A stretch of DNA of 53,609 nt, taken from positions 1 to 53,609 of the forward strand of contig JAIOSJ010000317.1 in NCBI GenBank assembly GCA_021107705.1, in the 5' to 3' direction. Source of the stretch: Thermoanaerobaculales bacterium (GTDB lineage: Bacteria; Acidobacteriota; Thermoanaerobaculia; Thermoanaerobaculales; Sulfomarinibacteraceae). The notes under the pieces are model-generated. The model worked only from the letters and a program-made list of their open reading frames with translations, ran no database searches and had not been told where the DNA came from. Shown here in pieces: positions 1 through 9,300 of this stretch. The first letter of the stretch is position 1; every line of letters begins with the position of its first letter. Position numbers and translations under genes: made by a program.

Positions 1-50
1 TGTACTTATGGGATTCATGATCGGTAGCGGCCGGCACCAGGAGTTATATT

Positions 51-1313
51 TTGGATCGTGACATCATAACGGTGGCGCTGTGTCTGTTGGGCTCCAGTTT
101 CTTCTCCGCTTCCGAGACTGCGCTTACGTCTCTGCCGATGACGCGCCTCGAGAGCCTCAGAACCAGCACCCGCAGCCTGACCCGGGCGGGGCTTGACCGC
201 TGGGCGGAAGCCCCCCAAAAATTCCTCATTACGATCTTGGTCGGAAATAATTTGGTCAACGTCGTCGCCTCGGCGCTAGCTTCACGAATCGCCTTTCGAA
301 TTACTGGCGAGGGAGGACTGGCGCTCGCTATCGGCGTCATGACCCTTGCAATTCTCGTATTCGGTGAGATCACTCCGAAAACCCTTGCGCAGAATCATGC
401 TGAGTGGATTTCCCTCAAGGTCGTACCGATCCTCTTTATTCTCGATCTTGTTCTGACCCCGGTCAACACCGTCCTGGGCCTGTGTACCCGCCTGCTTTCT
501 CGCAGCGGGAGACCCGAGCTGCCGGTCACCGAACAGGATCTGCTCTTGATGTTGCAACTCGCCCATCGCCATTCTCAGCTGCCGCCCGACGTTCGCTACA
601 TGATCGAATCCGTTCTTCGTTTCCAGCAGACGATCGCACGCGAAATCATGGTTCCCCGGCCGCAGATCATCACTCTTGACCGGAGCTGGAGCCTCGAAGA
701 GACCCTCGATGCGGTCGTGAAGGCAGGCCACAGCCGGTTCCCACTGGTCGATGGTTCACCCGACAACATCCTCGGCCTGATTCACGCCAAGACTCTGCTT
801 GACCACGAACCCCAACGGCATTGGACAGGGCTTGCCGTCCCGGTCCTCTTCATCCCGGAGACAAAGGCGCTGCCGGACCTTCTCCACGAACTCCGTACCA
901 CCGGAAACCACCTGGCCGTGGTTCTTGATGAGTTTGGCGGTTGCGCCGGTATCGTTACCCTCGAGGACGCGATCGAATTGCTGGTCGGTGAGATCAAGGA
1001 CGAATTCGACCGTGATCGCACCGCCGAGATTCTCTCCGTCGATGGAGGTTGGTCGGTTGCCGGTCACCTGTCATTGCGTCGCCTTGAGACGATCCTTCAT
1101 CGAACCCTCCTGCATGTGGAGGAGGTGGACTCCGTGGGGGGACTGGTTGCCAGTCTGAATGAGGAAGAAGTCACTGTCGGCACGGAGATCCTCTGGGAGC
1201 AACTTCGCATCAGAGTTACGGAGGTTCATGACAACAGGCCCATCCGCTTGCTTGTAGAGGAGGATGACGAACACGTTGGGGATCCTAACCTTGAGAAAAA
1301 CTCAAAGAGATAG
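51..1313 (+). CDS. CNNM/CorC (HlyC) family membrane protein with CBS domains
   Basis: This 420-residue protein has the CNNM (DUF21) - CBS pair - CorC_HlyC architecture, a family linked to divalent cation (Mg/Co) efflux or resistance in the inner membrane. The first ~150 residues are hydrophobic, begin with an SASETALTSL motif and include GEITPKTLA, both typical of DUF21. Residues about 200-320 form the CBS pair (IMVPRPQI; LAVVLDEFGGCAGIVTLED is the usual CBS2 signature). The last ~80 residues are the CorC_HlyC domain (EVDSVGGLV). The start is TTG at 51, preceded by AGGAG at 39-43 with a 7-base spacer; no upstream ATG is better placed. The gene is the only plus-strand gene in the first 20 kb and sits alone, convergent with the aroK/metallophosphoesterase operon. 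Length is normal for the family. The family assignment is firm; the transported substrate is not known. Confidence 0.93.
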   Translation: MDRDIITVALCLLGSSFFSASETALTSLPMTRLESLRTSTRSLTRAGLDRWAEAPQKFLITILVGNNLVNVVASALASRIAFRITGEGGLALAIGVMTLAILVFGEITPKTLAQNHAEWISLKVVPILFILDLVLTPVNTVLGLCTRLLSRSGRPELPVTEQDLLLMLQLAHRHSQLPPDVRYMIESVLRFQQTIAREIMVPRPQIITLDRSWSLEETLDAVVKAGHSRFPLVDGSPDNILGLIHAKTLLDHEPQRHWTGLAVPVLFIPETKALPDLLHELRTTGNHLAVVLDEFGGCAGIVTLEDAIELLVGEIKDEFDRDRTAEILSVDGGWSVAGHLSLRRLETILHRTLLHVEEVDSVGGLVASLNEEEVTVGTEILWEQLRIRVTEVHDNRPIRLLVEEDDEHVGDPNLEKNSKR

Positions 1314-1352
1314 CCACAAGAAAGCACAATAAAGTACAGAATGAAGGCAGGT
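1313..1352 (-). repeat. Short ~10-bp-period intergenic repeat (CTTTTTGTGC type)
   Basis: Read on the minus strand this stretch is a degenerate series of units like CTTTATTGTG, CTTTCTTGTG. The same unit recurs in cleaner form at 32339-32392 in the same orientation. It lies directly after the stop of the CorC-type gene and next to a gene remnant. No coding function is apparent. The similarity was counted by eye. Confidence 0.4.
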
Positions 1353-1376
1353 CTCTTGCAAAGACAACAGAGGACC

Positions 1377-1499
1377 CAGCGCGGCCATTTCTGATCGAGT
1401 CTTCCTGGTCGCCGAGCCGATATAGGGAAGCAGCACGACGTCTTTTCTGTCCAGAAGGTCGGCGTGGACCTTGGGTTCCCACTCAAAAACGTCAATCAA
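1377..1499 (-). pseudogene. C-terminal remnant of a D-2-hydroxyacid dehydrogenase
   Basis: A reading frame of about 41 codons matches the C-terminal signature of NAD-dependent D-2-hydroxyacid dehydrogenases of the glyoxylate/hydroxypyruvate reductase type. It reads DVFEWEPKVHADLL, then VVLLPYIGSAT, then TRSEMA, where the family has DVFE.EP.V...LL....VVLLPHIGSAT..TR..MA. The catalytic histidine of LLPH is Tyr here. Everything upstream of DVFE is missing, because the fragment abuts (and by 4 bases overlaps) the stop of the metallophosphoesterase gene at 1496. Similarity stops after MAAL and runs into the low-complexity repeat at about 1350. This is therefore a relic, not a gene. It suggests that a deletion joined the metallophosphoesterase gene to the end of a dehydrogenase gene. 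Confidence 0.72.
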
Positions 1500-2242
1500 A
1501 CCCCGTGCAACAGACGGTCTCCGAGAACCGTGGGCAGGCCGGCCCGCACAATCCGACGCCTGGCTCGCTCCACCGGATAAGAAACCCGATAGTGATGGAT
1601 TCTCCGACTCTTGGTGTCAAAGAGACAGTATGCAGCGCGGTAATTTCGGTCTCGCGGCTGCCCAACCGAACCGGGGTTCACCAGATATTTCACACCATCT
1701 TCCAGATCGATGACCTGATTGTCGCCAACCAGCAGACGAACCTCCATGCTACCGTCCTCACGCAGGGCAAAGAGAGAAGCGACGTGCGTGTGACCGAAAA
1801 AGATCACGGGCGTGGACAACACGTCGAAGGCCGGCCGAGCCTCATGGCCGGAGAAAATATATTCATCCTCGTCCACCGGCGATCCATGGCAGATTCCCAC
1901 CACCTCATCGACCATCCGCGGTCCCTCAGGAAGGTCCCTGAGATATCGATGATTGCGGTCATCCAGATGCTCCGCCGTCCAGTGGGCGGCACGCAGGGCA
2001 TGGCGGTTAAAGTAGAGCCCGTCATCGAGCCCGGCGGCGACGCGATCGTGGTTCCCCCGAATAGTGATCGCGGGTGGGCTCAAAGACCTCAGCCAATCCA
2101 AAACCTGATTGGGCGAGGCGCCATATCCCACCGCATCCCCGAGAAACAGCACACGATCATAGCGTTTGCGTCGAATATGATTCAGAATGGCGGAGAGGGC
2201 TTCCCAATTGCCATGAATGTCCGTAAGAATCAGGTAGCGCAC
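1496..2242 (-). CDS. Calcineurin-like metallophosphoesterase (YfcE-like)
   Basis: This 248-residue cytoplasmic protein carries all metal-binding motifs of the calcineurin-like phosphoesterase superfamily. These are DIHGN at residues 8-12, GD(A) near 35, GNHD near 63-66, a CHGSP loop, GHTH near 150, and the NPGSVGQPRD block typical of the YfcE/YfcE-like branch. It would hydrolyse a phosphodiester or phosphomonoester using two metal ions; the natural substrate cannot be read from the sequence. The start at 2242 overlaps the end of aroK by 13 bases, so it is the last gene of the accB-accC-aroK operon and probably translationally coupled. The 3' end abuts a dehydrogenase remnant, so the current terminus lies at an old rearrangement junction, but the length looks normal. 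Confidence 0.9.
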   Translation of the reverse strand: MRYLILTDIHGNWEALSAILNHIRRKRYDRVLFLGDAVGYGASPNQVLDWLRSLSPPAITIRGNHDRVAAGLDDGLYFNRHALRAAHWTAEHLDDRNHRYLRDLPEGPRMVDEVVGICHGSPVDEDEYIFSGHEARPAFDVLSTPVIFFGHTHVASLFALREDGSMEVRLLVGDNQVIDLEDGVKYLVNPGSVGQPRDRNYRAAYCLFDTKSRRIHHYRVSYPVERARRRIVRAGLPTVLGDRLLHGV

Positions 2243-2772
2243 GCCACCTCCCGTATTTGGTCCATGACACGATCGGTCGCTTCTTCCACGCTCTCCTGCC
2301 CGGAAAGAAACACCGTGATGTCGGCCTGTCGGTAAGTTCCGACACGAGTCTCATAAAGAGTCCGAGCCTGAGGGAGATCTCGAAAGAGCGGTCGCTGACG
2401 GGTCTTCGTCCCTTGAAGTCGCCGAGCAAGTACATCCCACGCGACATCTAGGAATACCGTCAGACCTCCACGTCCTTCAATGACCTTGCGGTTTGTCGCA
2501 TCCATAAAGAGCCCGCCCCCGCCGGCAAATACTCCCGCTCCTCGACCGGCCAACTCGCTGAAGGTCTCGCGTTCAAGCTCGCGAAAGCCCTTTTCCCCTC
2601 GGGTCAGGAAGATCTTGTGTATCGACATCCCCTCCCGGCTTTCTATGGTCAGGTCCACGTCATAGAAATACGTGTTGAGCCGCTCGGCCAATCCGACGCC
2701 AACCGCGCTTTTTCCGCAACCCATAAAACCTATGAGAAAAACCCCGCCCATCTGGGAATTGTAGACCATCAC
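2230..2772 (-). CDS. aroK: Shikimate kinase
   Basis: A 180-residue P-loop kinase that phosphorylates shikimate at the 3-hydroxyl with ATP, the fifth step of the chorismate pathway. Visible motifs are the Walker A loop GFMGCGKSAVG near residues 15-25, the substrate-binding DVDLTIE near 39-45, the GEKGFRELE segment, a glycine-rich GGGG, and the lid segment with RQRPLF. All fit the AroK/AroL family at normal length. The open frame begins with GTG at 2772 followed at once by ATG at 2769; a third start, ATG at 2751, sits closer to the conserved core. No good ribosome site marks any of them, so the N-terminus is uncertain by seven residues. It follows accC by about 30 bases and overlaps the metallophosphoesterase. 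In many proteobacteria aroK lies directly after pilQ; here it is in the same broader neighbourhood but separated from it. Confidence 0.93.
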   Translation of the reverse strand: MMVYNSQMGGVFLIGFMGCGKSAVGVGLAERLNTYFYDVDLTIESREGMSIHKIFLTRGEKGFRELERETFSELAGRGAGVFAGGGGLFMDATNRKVIEGRGGLTVFLDVAWDVLARRLQGTKTRQRPLFRDLPQARTLYETRVGTYRQADITVFLSGQESVEEATDRVMDQIREVACAT

Positions 2773-2804
2773 AGATTTTCGCTGAAGGCCCGGCCGGACC
2801 TCGC

Positions 2805-4151
2805 TCAGGCACCTACTAAGAACCGTTCCATAAAATGAGTGTCAATCCTACCCGCCGTGAAATCTGGGTCGTCCAGAATTCGCAGGTGGAGGGGAATCGA
2901 AGTCTTGATCCCGTCCACCCTCATGCTCTCCAGGGCACGGCGGCTACGAATCAATGCCTCCTCACGGTCCCGTCCGTAAACGAGCACCTTAGCCAAGAGG
3001 CTGTCGTAAAAGGGCGGCACCCGATAACCCGCGTAGATGTGCGTATCAACCCGAACTCCCGGCCCCCCCGGCAGGACGAGGCCCTCAATGAGACCGGGCG
3101 AGGGGGCGAAGGTCTCCGGATCTTCGGCATTGACTCGGAATTCGAAAACATGACCTTGGGGTCGGATCTGACGCCTCTTGGAAAGCGACATCGGTTCCCC
3201 GAACCCAATTCTCAACTGCTCCTTGACCAGATCGATCCCGGTCACCATTTCGGTCACCGGATGCTCCACTTGAATTCTAGTATTCATCTCCATGAAGGTG
3301 AACGACCCGTCTCCGTTCAGGAGAAATTCGATCGTTCCGGCGTTCAGATATTTGGCCGCACGGGTCGCCAAAAGGGCAGCTCGACCCATCTCAGCCCTTA
3401 AGTCGGAATTCAGAGCTGGAGACGGGCTCTCCTCAATCAGTTTCTGATGCCGTCTCTGAATGGAGCATTCCCGCTCTCCGAGTTGGACAACCCGCCCCGA
3501 GGAATCGGCCAGGACCTGGAATTCGATATGGCGGGGATTGACCAGGTATTTCTCCATGTAGAGGCTTGAGTCGCCAAAGGCATTCTCGGCCTCGTTCCGG
3601 GCGGTATCGAAGGCATTGGCCAGCTGATCCTCGGCCAACGCAAGCCTCATTCCTCGCCCGCCACCACCTGATGAGGCCTTCAGAATGACCGGGTATCCTA
3701 TGGCCTTTGCCAAGTTGAGAGCCTCGTTCTTGCTTTTCAAGGGCCCGTCGGAACCCGGCAAAACCGGCACCTCGGCCTCAACCATCGTCGTGCGGGCCTG
3801 AGATTTGTTGCCCATCAAACGAATGGCCTTAGGGGAGGGACCGATGAAAACCATGCCGCAGTCACGCACGATCTCGGCAAAGTGGGCGTTCTCCGCAAGA
3901 AAACCGTACCCTGGATGAATGGCGTCGGACCCGGTAATCTCAGCGGCGGCAATCACGCCGGAAACGTTGAGATAACTGTCTGCCGGATACGGGCCACCGA
4001 TACACACTGACTGGTCTGCCAACCGAACATGCAGACAATCGCGATCCGCATCGGAGTGGACTGCCACCGTCGAAATTCCGAGTTCACGGCAGGCGGCGAT
4101 GATGCGCACGGCAATTTCGCCGCGATTGGCGATGAGAACTTTAGAAAACAT
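2805..4151 (-). CDS. accC: Acetyl-CoA carboxylase, biotin carboxylase subunit
   Basis: This 448-residue protein is the ATP-grasp biotin carboxylase that carboxylates biotin on AccB with bicarbonate and ATP, the first half of malonyl-CoA synthesis. Visible marks are the N-terminal [23 protein letters not shown] near residue 80, the glycine-rich ATP loop [12 protein letters not shown] near 160-170, [10 protein letters not shown] near 230, and the active-site block [14 protein letters not shown] near 287-300. The C-terminal domain includes FRVNAEDP. Length and order match stand-alone AccC rather than a pyruvate or propionyl-CoA carboxylase fusion. accB lies 60 bases upstream, as expected for an accBC pair. 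accA and accD are not in this window. Confidence 0.96.
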   Translation of the reverse strand: MFSKVLIANRGEIAVRIIAACRELGISTVAVHSDADRDCLHVRLADQSVCIGGPYPADSYLNVSGVIAAAEITGSDAIHPGYGFLAENAHFAEIVRDCGMVFIGPSPKAIRLMGNKSQARTTMVEAEVPVLPGSDGPLKSKNEALNLAKAIGYPVILKASSGGGGRGMRLALAEDQLANAFDTARNEAENAFGDSSLYMEKYLVNPRHIEFQVLADSSGRVVQLGERECSIQRRHQKLIEESPSPALNSDLRAEMGRAALLATRAAKYLNAGTIEFLLNGDGSFTFMEMNTRIQVEHPVTEMVTGIDLVKEQLRIGFGEPMSLSKRRQIRPQGHVFEFRVNAEDPETFAPSPGLIEGLVLPGGPGVRVDTHIYAGYRVPPFYDSLLAKVLVYGRDREEALIRSRRALESMRVDGIKTSIPLHLRILDDPDFTAGRIDTHFMERFLVGA

Positions 4152-4211
4152 GATCGGCTCCGCTTGCGGCCCAGAGGCTCGTCGAGAAGATCTCAGGGGA
4201 AGACAAAGTCG

Positions 4212-4688
4212 TCACACCGGACGAATCGAAAACAGTGGTTGCCCGTATTCGACGGGCTCCGCGTTTTCCGGGAAGACCTTGACGATGGTCCCGTCCACCT
4301 CAGACTGGATCTCATTCATCAGTTTCATCGCTTCGACGATGCACAAAACCTGGCCCTCTCGAACCAGGTCACCAACCCTGACGTAGGGGTCGGCATCAGG
4401 GTTCGGAGCGCGATAGAAGGTCCCAACGATTGGTGACGGCAGGACCTGAAGACCATCTTCAACCTCCGGAACGGCCGCAGCCGCTCCCCCAATAGCCTGG
4501 GCATCGGGCTCCGCCATCGCTGCAACGGCGATAGCCTGATGATCGGTCGAAGCAGGAACCGAGATCACCTGCGCCTGCGGGCGACCTTCAATCTGGACAC
4601 GCCCACCAGCGTGTTCAATCTCCACCCGGGCCACCCCGGATGAACCGACCAGCTGGATCAGTTCACAGATCTCTTCAAATTTCAGCAT
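4212..4688 (-). CDS. accB: Acetyl-CoA carboxylase, biotin carboxyl carrier protein
   Basis: A 158-residue biotin carrier for the AccC neighbour. The N-terminal ~30 residues (FEEICELIQLVGSSGVARVEI) resemble the AccB dimer/interaction helix. A flexible Ala/Pro-rich linker follows from about 40 to 85. The C-terminal biotinyl domain shows the lipoyl/biotin attachment motif EAMKLMNEI, with Lys in AMKL as the biotinylation site, and SPIVGTFYRAPNPDADPYV, the usual AccB thumb region. Start is ATG at 4688. It follows the roadblock gene by 28 bases on the same strand, so the TPR and roadblock genes may be co-transcribed with fatty-acid synthesis genes. Confidence 0.95.
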   Translation of the reverse strand: MLKFEEICELIQLVGSSGVARVEIEHAGGRVQIEGRPQAQVISVPASTDHQAIAVAAMAEPDAQAIGGAAAAVPEVEDGLQVLPSPIVGTFYRAPNPDADPYVRVGDLVREGQVLCIVEAMKLMNEIQSEVDGTIVKVFPENAEPVEYGQPLFSIRPV

Positions 4689-4716
4689 GTTTCACCCTAT
4701 TCATCTTAGGTATTTA

Positions 4717-5070
4717 TCAGACGAACTCGGAATACAAACGTTCGCCGGTGAGGCGACTTTGGAAGCAGGCCTTCCCGGTTACGGCATCACAATCCAACAA
4801 GAGAACGAGGAAATAGCCACCGGACATCGTCGTCAGGACGATCTGTGCCTTCTCCGTCGTCACCGAAAACTGCCGCATTGCACCATGATCCAATTCCCTG
4901 CCGGCAGCATTGATCTCTCCGATCATTGCCGCCAACTCAGCACCCAAGGTTTCCAACTCCGGCGTGAAGGGATAAACAACGACTGGGATGCCGTCAGGAT
5001 CCACAATCGCAGCAACCGTCGCGCCGGGGCAACACTCCAACAAGTCTCTGACGGAATCGTCAAAATTCAC
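4717..5070 (-). CDS. Roadblock/LC7 domain protein (MglB-like fold)
   Basis: The 117-residue protein fits the roadblock/LC7 fold: a single-domain protein with an early GATVAAIVDPDGIPV hairpin, a helix with LGAELAAMIGEI, and a late strand with YFLVLLLDCDAVTGKACF. Members such as MglB act as dimeric activators or scaffolds for small Ras-like GTPases in cell polarity and pilus positioning. No MglA-like GTPase is in the window, so partnership with one is only a hypothesis. Its ATG overlaps the stop of the upstream TPR reading frame by 4 bases (5067-5070), a tight translational coupling that links the two products. The pilus genes just upstream make a role in pilus polarity attractive but unproven. 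Confidence 0.82.
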   Translation of the reverse strand: MNFDDSVRDLLECCPGATVAAIVDPDGIPVVVYPFTPELETLGAELAAMIGEINAAGRELDHGAMRQFSVTTEKAQIVLTTMSGGYFLVLLLDCDAVTGKACFQSRLTGERLYSEFV

Positions 5071-5444
5071 GGCGACCTCCGTTCCGAGGCCAGTCTAACG
5101 GCTTCCATCCAACTCCGCAATCGAGCGATCCTTGCGGTGGATCCAGCAGAGAAGGAAACCCCCTCTGTTTCACTTTCAGGCTCATCCGAAGCCTGAGGAA
5201 GAATATCGGCGCTGCTTACGAGAGCGGCCAGGAGGCTGCGCGCCTCATTGTCACGCGGATTCTTTTCGAGAAGGGCCATCAACATCTTCTCAGCCATCGC
5301 CATTTCACCCTGATCGATGGCGAGACGAGCTAATGTCACGGTGGGTAGAGGCTCGATCTCATCCATGGCGCCTTGATCGGGGGCCTCGCCCGATACATCA
5401 TCACCGTCGCCCAAAGGTGGCGCCTCAAGCCCACCCAACACCAT
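5067..5444 (-). CDS. C-terminal part of a frameshifted TPR protein
   Basis: This 125-codon frame is best read as the continuation of the TPR protein encoded just upstream in another frame (5336-6346). It contains one more tetratricopeptide-like unit (LARLAIDQGEMAMAEKMLMALLEKNPRDNEARSLLAAL) and ends four bases into the roadblock gene. The ATG at 5444 is preceded by AAGGAG only two bases away, which is too close for normal initiation, so independent start is unlikely. The upstream frame becomes low-quality (WCWVGLRRHLW...) exactly where this frame becomes sensible. One base is missing (or two are extra) around 5440-5455. It may be a consensus error or a real disruption. Confidence 0.6.
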   Translation of the reverse strand: MVLGGLEAPPLGDGDDVSGEAPDQGAMDEIEPLPTVTLARLAIDQGEMAMAEKMLMALLEKNPRDNEARSLLAALVSSADILPQASDEPESETEGVSFSAGSTARIARLRSWMEAVRLASERRSP

Positions 5445-6346
5445 GACTCCTTGGTCCGGCCCTCCGCCTCGGCAACAACTTCCGGAAGATCCTCTTCTTC
5501 CCGGCTTGGCACGACATCGATTTCTTCGGCAGGAAAATCTTCGATGGGCAGCTCGGCAGGTAAAGGCTCCTCGGTCGATCCCTCGGTTGCTACTTCCTCC
5601 ACTACCCTCAGAACCGATTCCATAATCTCGTCTGAGGGGGAATCCAAAACGGACTCTGACGGCTCCTGAACCGGTGACGGCGCGAAGACGTCCTCGCCCA
5701 GCTCAAACACGCCGGTGTTACCGCTCGGGGTCACAGCGAAGGGATCGTCGTCGGAAAGAGCAAAAACCTCACGCGAGAACACAGCCGAGAAATCGGCCGG
5801 TTCGGAACCAGCTTGGTCGGCAAAAAAAGATCCTGATTCCGGGACATCGAAAACCTGGGTGATCTCGTCGCTCGCCGTTAACTCTGCTCCTACCATTACG
5901 GAGTCCACGGACGGTGCCACGGGCTCGGCTTCATCGGGTTCCCCGACCAGGCGGAGTTCCATCTGAGAGATCTTGAAATCAAGATCGGGATCTCGCGGAG
6001 AGAGAGCGCGCGCCAACTTGAATGCCTTGACGGCCCGGACCCAGTCGCGCTCGATCTCCGCAGTCTCACCGATCAGACGAGCAGCGACGGCGTTTTCCGG
6101 ATCCAATTCCAGGGCGTGAGCGAAGGACTGTTCGGCCTTACCGTACTCGGCGGTCGCCATTCGGACCCGACCGAGGGAGACCCAAGCCGCTACATAGCGG
6201 GGATGATGTTCCAACCCGGCTTGAAGAACGCCCTCCGCACCAGCCAGATCATTCTCCTTCCGGAGAAGCTCACCGAGCTGAAAGAAACGCCTCGAACCGG
6301 GCTCTTCCCGGAGCAGCGTACGGAGTTCGTCGATGCGTGGGTCCAT
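5336..6346 (-). CDS. TPR-repeat protein with acidic linker (N-terminal part, frameshifted)
   Basis: The first ~130 residues are tetratricopeptide repeats: FQLGELLRKENDLAGAEGVL, AAWVSLGRVRMATAEYGKAEQ and VKAFKLARALSPRDPDLDF show the W/LG/Y-A/A spacing. Residues about 135-310 are a long acidic, Ser/Pro-rich linker without clear fold. Genuine coding appears to end near 5447, after AEAEGRTKE; the remaining residues in this frame are out-of-frame translation, and the true C-terminus lies in 5067-5444. Rejoined, the protein would be about 425 residues. There is no signal peptide, so it is probably cytoplasmic and acts as a protein-protein scaffold, perhaps with the coupled roadblock protein. The start ATG at 6346 lacks an obvious ribosome site. 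Confidence 0.75.
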   Translation of the reverse strand: MDPRIDELRTLLREEPGSRRFFQLGELLRKENDLAGAEGVLQAGLEHHPRYVAAWVSLGRVRMATAEYGKAEQSFAHALELDPENAVAARLIGETAEIERDWVRAVKAFKLARALSPRDPDLDFKISQMELRLVGEPDEAEPVAPSVDSVMVGAELTASDEITQVFDVPESGSFFADQAGSEPADFSAVFSREVFALSDDDPFAVTPSGNTGVFELGEDVFAPSPVQEPSESVLDSPSDEIMESVLRVVEEVATEGSTEEPLPAELPIEDFPAEEIDVVPSREEEDLPEVVAEAEGRTKESWCWVGLRRHLWATVMMYRARPPIKAPWMRSSLYPP

Positions 6347-6358
6347 GCTGAATAATTG

Positions 6359-6388
6359 ACGCGACCGGTTCTCGAGAACCGGCCGCGT
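6359..6388 (-). terminator. Strong hairpin after the IPT lipoprotein gene, possible terminator
   Basis: A 30-base inverted repeat lies between the IPT lipoprotein stop and the TPR start. The stem is 15 pairs on the minus-strand transcript (ACGCGGCCGGTTCTC with GAGAACCGGTCGCGT), including one G-U pair and an 18-base perfect core CCGGTTCTCGAGAACCGG. It is followed on the minus strand by CAATTATT, which is T-rich but not a classic T-run. It may end the pil transcript or act as a partial terminator or processing site before the TPR-roadblock-acc genes. Confidence 0.5.
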
Positions 6389-6395
6389 GAATTAA

Positions 6396-9300
6396 CTATG
6401 GTTGTTCCTGGCCTTGAAGGTTGATCAGTACCGGTGTGTTGGCGATGTCATTTGAATTGATGGTCAACAGACCGGTCTGTAGGCCTCCATCATCAACCGT
6501 TGGGCAGAACTGCAGCTCGATAATCGCGTTCTGGGCCGGGGAGATGACCGTCGGCAGCGGCGCCGTCACGATGCTGAACGGCGCATCCGCCACGATGCTT
6601 CCGAGTTCAAGATCCGCATCACCATTGTTCGAAATCGTCAATGACTGGTTGGGAGAACAATTCCCGGCTGCAGTGAGCGGGAAGGTCCAGGTGTCACCGT
6701 GCCCGAATGGCGCAGTCTGGATCAGCGGCTCCTGTAACTCGATACCAAAAAGCGACACGGTCGTCGGGCTGTTCGGGTCGTTGCTCACGAAAACTGCCTC
6801 ACCGTTGTAGATCTGGTTTTCTATATCTGGGCAGAAATGAACCACGAGCGAAGTGTCCGTACCGAATGAGGGAACCGTCATGGCGCCACTCACTTGGCTC
6901 GATGCCCCCGCGTCAAAGAAGAACCGTCCCAGCAAGGTGACGGATTGTACTTCGAGGGTCCCCTGGCCAAGATTCTGTACCAGCATGACTTGACCTGCGG
7001 AACAGGTTCCGGCAGGCGTGTCAGGGAAGACCGGTGGCACAACATTGATGGAAGGCGCCACCACACAGGTCGGATCCTCCGGCTCGTAGACCAATCCTCC
7101 GGGAAGGGTTTCCCTACATTCGCCCGGCAAATTGATGACGGTGACATCGACTAGTGTCGGGGTCTCGCGAATCCCGGTAAGCCCATCGTCGGTCACGCAG
7201 GAAGAGGTATCCCACACCAGACCGAAATCGTTCGGCGCTGGAATCTGGCTCACTTCAATTGTCCCGGAGTCGATCACGGTAACAAAATCCGATGCAATTC
7301 GGAAGTTGTTAATCTCTACAAGGAGTTCAGGATTAAAGAACTCACCCCGAATGACAATATCGTCTGGACTGACGCTGTCTCCATCGTCCCCTTCCTGTAC
7401 GAAGATGGGCTCAACGCCGTATATGAAGGGATTGCTTCCCAGATAGGTAAAGGTGCCACCTTCCGCGACAGCCTGACTCTCCACATCGGTCATTCTGAAG
7501 AAGCCGTCGATATTGGTGCAGCTAATTGGAGCGTCGACCGGGAAGCGAACCAGGAGTTCGGTACCGGAGACCGTCACGACCTCAAGCCGGATCGAGCCAA
7601 GCCCACCACCGCCCGCGGTTCCCGGTACGAAATCAACCATGAGCGGATCTTCGAAGCCCGAGCCATAGATGATGATCTGGGTTCCGGCACCGCCCTCGAC
7701 CGGTGTGTTTCCGGTGATGAAGAGGTTGTCTCCGTAGGTGAAGGTCACCGAATTGGAAACCTTGCCCGACAACACGTTACGGACCACGACATCGACGGCC
7801 AACGGCGGGGTTGCCCCCTGCTGGCTGTAGTCGGGCGTGACGCAGATGATGGTGTCCTGGTCTTCCAGACTCTGGTCGTCGTTGACCTCGACATTGATGG
7901 CCTCGAGAACGCCAAAGGTCACCTGGGCCGGGGCCTGGAATCCGCTACCGAATATGGTCACCTGGCTACCGCCGTCAATCGGACCGGCGATCGGCGCCAG
8001 GGCCGTGATTGAAGGTGTCGGTTCGTCGGCGAGGACGATGAAGGCGTTGGCCCGGGAAATGTCGAACTGGTTGTTTCCGAGGGCATCGCCGCCGTTCGAA
8101 TCCGAATGATAGGTGCGAATACTGATTGTGACGCTCTGGTCGTCCGGCAGAGGCGTGATACTGAAGCGCGGCGTCATGACCTGAATCTGGGTTCCGTCAA
8201 CCGAGACCGATTGCACCACACCTTCTACATCGCCGAATTTGACGAACTCGACCGCCGGCGCGGTATCGAGAACCGTCACGCCGTCCGTGCCGATCAATTG
8301 AGCACGGAAATCGCGCCCCAGAATCGTTATGGTTTCTCCTCCCGAAGAGGCGCCGTAATCCGGCAGAGCCAGGTAGAAGCTCGGCGCCAGCAACTTCCAG
8401 ATCGGTTCCGGCGGAACATCTGGAGGCAGGAAGGTAAAGGCCGAAGGCACCGTCGTCACCTGGGCGTTGGCGGTGTCTGCGGCAACGGTGACTGTGAGGT
8501 CAATCGTGACCCCTATGGGCTGGTTATTGCCATCCACCGGACGCAGGCCCGGTGGGATATGGGGAGTTTCTACGACAATGGAACCATCACCGGAGGTCGG
8601 CAGGCTTTCGGTGACGCTCTGGGTTATTCCTTCGAAAGCCTGTCCGCCGAGATTGAACACAACCACCGCCTGGGCCTTGATCGCGCGCCCGGTCAAGGTG
8701 ATGAGTTCACCGCCCTCAAAACTTCCGGAATTCGGGTCGACCGGCTGGTAAATCAGGAATTCAGCCTCAGCCAGGTAGGTGAAGGCCTCCGGCAACTGTG
8801 CCTGCTGCTGGCCGGCAGTATCGACGCCACCACGAAGGACGAGGGTTGCCTCGTGGCTAACAGTGAAATCGACATCGGTGACATGTGGGGTGCGAATTGT
8901 GACTGAACCGGCGGCCGAAAGCGGGTTGCTTTCTTCCACCGAGTCGACCACTGCGGGGAACGTCGTTCCGTTGACTATGAAATCAACCTCGACCGGCGCG
9001 ATCAGGCCCTTGGCGCTGATCAGCACCTGTTCACCGCCATCATAGGCGCCTCGATTTGGCAGGAGGGGAGGCACGATCTGCAAGGCGTCGGATTGATCCC
9101 GTTCCTTGTATTGAACCGCGGTTTGCCGGCTCGCAGTGTTGACCTTGGCCTGAACGACATAGGCCCCTGCGGTCTGCGCCACCAGGCTCGTGCTGACCTG
9201 GCCGCCCGAGGTCGCCAGTCGATAGGAGTAATTTCCAACGGTTCCCAGGCCGTACACAGCATCGTCGGAAGGACCACCGACAATGATATCGACCGTCGTC

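Noticed and set aside
8106-8906. 266-codon plus-strand frame inside the IPT gene
   Set aside because: It lies wholly opposite a well-supported gene and has no recognisable domain.
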